DNA of 64,000 bases, from positions 24,874-88,873 of the forward strand of contig JAHCII010000008.1 of the NCBI GenBank assembly GCA_026129305.1, given 5' to 3'. The notes under the pieces were generated by a model. It did no database searches and had not been told where the DNA came from. It saw only the letters and a list, made by a program, of their open reading frames with translations. The first letter of the stretch is position 1. The number at the start of each line of letters is the position of its first letter. Position numbers and translations under genes: made by a program. Source of the stretch: Anaerolineales bacterium (GTDB lineage Bacteria; Chloroflexota; Anaerolineae; Anaerolineales; UBA11579). This document shows positions 61,796 to 64,000 of the stretch, piece after piece.

Positions 61796-61797
61796 GC

Positions 61798-63360
61798 TCA
61801 CGCGTCCTTGCGAGATTTACCGCGTTTGGCGGGGTTCTTGAGGGTTTTTTGCCCCGAGAGGCCTGCCATTAGCAAGCCAATCTGCTCTTTACTGGCGCCC
61901 TTGGCCGGCAAGACGTCTACTATCTTGCCCCGGTACATAACCGCAATGCGATCAGAGAGCTGCATGATCTCGTCTAGCTCAGAAGAAACCAGCAGCACAG
62001 CCGCGCCTTCGTCGCGGCTGGCGACCAAGCGACCGTGAATGTATTCAATGGAGCCGACGTCCAAACCGCGGGTGGGCTGCGAAGCCACCACCAGCTTGAG
62101 TGGTCGTGAGAGCTCACGCGCCACGATGACCTTTTGTTGGTTGCCGCCGGACAGGCTGCCCGCCGAGGTTTCCACACTGGGCGTACGGATGTCGAAGTTC
62201 TCCACTCGTGTTTTAGCTGTTTCCGCAATCAGCTCATGCTGCATGATGAGGCCCTGAGAATACGGCTGTTTGTAATAGGTGTTGAGCACCAGGTTATCTG
62301 CTACGGGGAAATTGAGCACCAGCCCATCGCGTTGGCGGTCTTCTGGAATGTGGGCGGTGCCCAGCTCCGTAATATGCCGCGGGCTGGCCTGTGTGGTGTC
62401 TTCGCCCAACAGATGAATATGACCTTCCAAAGCATTGCGCAAGCCAGTGACGGCTTCGACCAGCTCGGTTTGGCCATTGCCCTGGACGCCGGCCACACCC
62501 AGCACCTCGCCCGCATGCACTTGGAAGGAAATGCCGTCCACCGCGATCTGGTTGCGGTCATCGGCGATCTTGAGGTTCTCGACCTCCAGCACCACCGCGC
62601 CAGGTTTGGCGGCTTTCTTCTCAAGCTTGAGATCGACTTCGCGCCCGACCATCATGGAGGCCAGCTTATTCTGGTCGGCCTGTTTAGGCGTGGTCGAGCC
62701 GACCACCTGGCCGCGCCGGATGACCGTGATGCGGTCAGCAATGTCCAGTACTTCACGCAGCTTGTGGGTAATAAAGATGATGGATTTGCCGCGCTCTGTC
62801 AGGGAGTGCATGATCTTGAAGAGTTCGTCCGCTTCCTGGGGAGTCAGCACCGCGGTCGGCTCATCCAGGATGAGAATGTCGGCCTCGCGGTAGAGCAGCT
62901 TAATGATCTCCACACGCTGCTGACCGCCGACCGGCAGATCGCGCACATAGTCGTCCGGGTTTACCGCCAATCCGTAAGCAGAGGAGATCTCACGGATGCG
63001 CTCGGCGGCGGTTTTGCGATCCAACACCCCGCCAACTTTGATGCTCTCTGAGCCCAGCATGACATTCTCGGTAACGGTAAAGACTGGAATGAGCATGAAG
63101 TGCTGGTGCACCATGCCCACGCCGGCGTGAATGGCGTCTGTAGGGGAGTTGATACGGGCCTGTTCGCCGTTGATGAAGATCTCGCCCTCATCCGGCTGGT
63201 AGAGGCCATAGAGGATATTCATCAGGGTGGACTTGCCTGCCCCGTTTTCCCCGAGCAAAGCATGGATTTCTCCGCGATTGAGGGTCAGGTCAATGCGGTC
63301 ATTGGCAAGCACACCAGGGAAGCGTTTGGTGATGTTACGGAGTTCAAGAACAGGGGGCAT
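61798..63360 (-). CDS. BMP-type ABC importer ATPase (two cassettes)
   Basis: 520 aa, two tandem ATPase domains as in sugar/nucleoside importers (NupO/YufO, RbsA-like). First: GENGAGKSTL, LPVGGQQRVEI, ILILDEPTAV. Second: GVQGNGQTEL (degenerate Walker A), LSGGNQQKVIVAREL. Powers uptake. Separated from the binding-protein gene by a terminator hairpin. Confidence 0.92.
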   Translation of the reverse strand: MPPVLELRNITKRFPGVLANDRIDLTLNRGEIHALLGENGAGKSTLMNILYGLYQPDEGEIFINGEQARINSPTDAIHAGVGMVHQHFMLIPVFTVTENVMLGSESIKVGGVLDRKTAAERIREISSAYGLAVNPDDYVRDLPVGGQQRVEIIKLLYREADILILDEPTAVLTPQEADELFKIMHSLTERGKSIIFITHKLREVLDIADRITVIRRGQVVGSTTPKQADQNKLASMMVGREVDLKLEKKAAKPGAVVLEVENLKIADDRNQIAVDGISFQVHAGEVLGVAGVQGNGQTELVEAVTGLRNALEGHIHLLGEDTTQASPRHITELGTAHIPEDRQRDGLVLNFPVADNLVLNTYYKQPYSQGLIMQHELIAETAKTRVENFDIRTPSVETSAGSLSGGNQQKVIVARELSRPLKLVVASQPTRGLDVGSIEYIHGRLVASRDEGAAVLLVSSELDEIMQLSDRIAVMYRGKIVDVLPAKGASKEQIGLLMAGLSGQKTLKNPAKRGKSRKDA

Positions 63361-63435
63361 CGGCTACCTCAGCGGCTGGCTTGTGGATAGTCAAACGGCA
63401 TTCTACCATGAGCGCAGAAACCACCTGCTCCAGGC

Positions 63436-63472
63436 AGAAAAAGAGAGCCGAGTACAAGTACTCGGCTCTCTT
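63436..63472 (-). terminator. Terminator/attenuator between BMP binding protein and ATPase genes
   Basis: AAGAGAGCCGAGTAC / GTACTCGGCTCTCTT, 15-bp stem, 2-nt loop, T tract on the minus strand. Likely lets only part of the transcripts continue into the transporter genes. Confidence 0.85.
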
Positions 63473-63494
63473 CCTGTTGCATCAAAGATCCAGA

Positions 63495-64000
63495 TTACGG
63501 GGCGGTCTGAATGTCGCCAGCAACGATGCCGTCGACCAGAGCCTGCATCTCGGGGAAGCTGGTGGCCAGACCTACGCCGCCGTTCTCCAAGGTGCCCACG
63601 ATGAGCGCACCGGCGCTCTCACCGCTGATCGCAGCCTCAATATGCTCAAAGACGGTTGCATCCATCTTCTTCAGCACCGAGTTGAGGATGATGCCAGCAT
63701 ATTCCGGAGCGGTCTGGGACCAGTCGCTGTCGACACCGATCAGCCAGGCATTGCCGCGCTCTTGAATGGCAGCCGCGGAACCCAGGCCGACGGGGCCAGC
63801 CACCGGCATGATGATGTCGGCGCCTTCATCCATCAGGCTCTCAGCGAAGGCACGCCCGTCATCCAAGGAGTCGAAGTTGCCCGTGAACAGGCCATCCTGC
63901 ACGGCGGGATCCCAACCGAGGACCTGCACGTCAGTGCCATGCTCCTGGTTGTAGTACTGCACGCCATACCAGAAACCGTCCATGAAGACAGTCACCGGCG
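63495..64000 (-). CDS. BMP-family substrate-binding protein (5' end outside window)
   Basis: At least 168 C-terminal residues of a BMP/Med/TmpC-like binding protein: VFMDGFWYGVQYYNQEHGTD, SLMDEGADIIMPVAGPVGLGSAAA, GVDSDWSQ, LNSVLKKMDATVFEHIEAA. These proteins bind nucleosides outside the membrane. The N terminus and lipobox lie beyond position 64000. First gene of the importer operon. Confidence 0.9.
   Translation of the reverse strand, partial: PVTVFMDGFWYGVQYYNQEHGTDVQVLGWDPAVQDGLFTGNFDSLDDGRAFAESLMDEGADIIMPVAGPVGLGSAAAIQERGNAWLIGVDSDWSQTAPEYAGIILNSVLKKMDATVFEHIEAAISGESAGALIVGTLENGGVGLATSFPEMQALVDGIVAGDIQTAP

Overview
The window is about 64 kb of gene-dense, GC-rich bacterial chromosome. 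Gene content suggests a Chloroflexota bacterium, probably Anaerolineae-like: long runs of overlapping genes, many lipoproteins with Thr/Pro-rich linkers, small membrane proteins of unknown function, a T-box-controlled ileS, and a mix of Shine-Dalgarno-led and apparently leaderless genes. This placement is inference; no rRNA or marker phylogeny is available here. There is no CRISPR array, prophage, integrase or transposase.

Layout. 1-2.9 kb: frame-shifted end of a DinB-like gene, two lipoproteins (SNase-like, META) and an ArnT-like membrane protein. 2.9-8.6 kb (minus): stress operon tpx-hsp20-lon-response regulator-PHP/AlbA protein. 8.8-13.2 kb (plus): four overlapping membrane-protein genes, the last two being tandem paralogues. 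13.2-19.6 kb (minus): the highlight, a seven-gene ubiquitin-like conjugation operon. In transcription order it encodes a GntR-type winged helix fused to an E1, a membrane-anchored RING-like protein, a ubiquitin-like domain (Ubl) fused to an HPN/Cys E2, a free Ubl ending in Gly, a JAMM isopeptidase, a membrane FHA protein and a secreted/membrane VWA protein. A FadR-like palindrome lies just upstream of the E1. 19.7-25.6 kb: tRNA-Arg(UCU), an unknown gene pair, a LysM/M23 peptidase with DUF192 and response-regulator genes, efp and a Cys-rich protein.

25.7-29.7 kb: fabF-fabH, then a ferrochelatase gene interrupted by an in-frame TAG. 30-34 kb: ileS behind a T-box riboswitch. 34-36 kb: two cold-shock genes whose 5' leaders can sequester their own ribosome-binding sites, plus a CPBP-family membrane protein. 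36-38.4 kb: paired SH3-like lipoproteins and a zinc-ribbon membrane protein. 38.5-44.2 kb: a metal-homeostasis locus (DtxR-family regulator, zinc-type CDF exporter, Mn/Zn ABC importer with two permeases) in which the regulator gene and the importer share one operator sequence.

44.2-51.5 kb: glycosyltransferase, HAD phosphatase, C-terminal processing protease, zinc peptidase, L-lactate dehydrogenase, TIGR01777 epimerase and an LCP protein. 51.7-59.2 kb: heterodimeric ABC exporter, murJ, an ABC-F protein and a DUF4260 protein. 59.3-64 kb: a BMP-type nucleoside ABC importer that runs off the right end.

Recurrent themes: tight ATGA/TAATG overlaps (translational coupling); hairpin terminators shared by convergent genes; and a -10 hexamer ending 7-8 nt before the start codon in nine genes, which implies leaderless transcripts.
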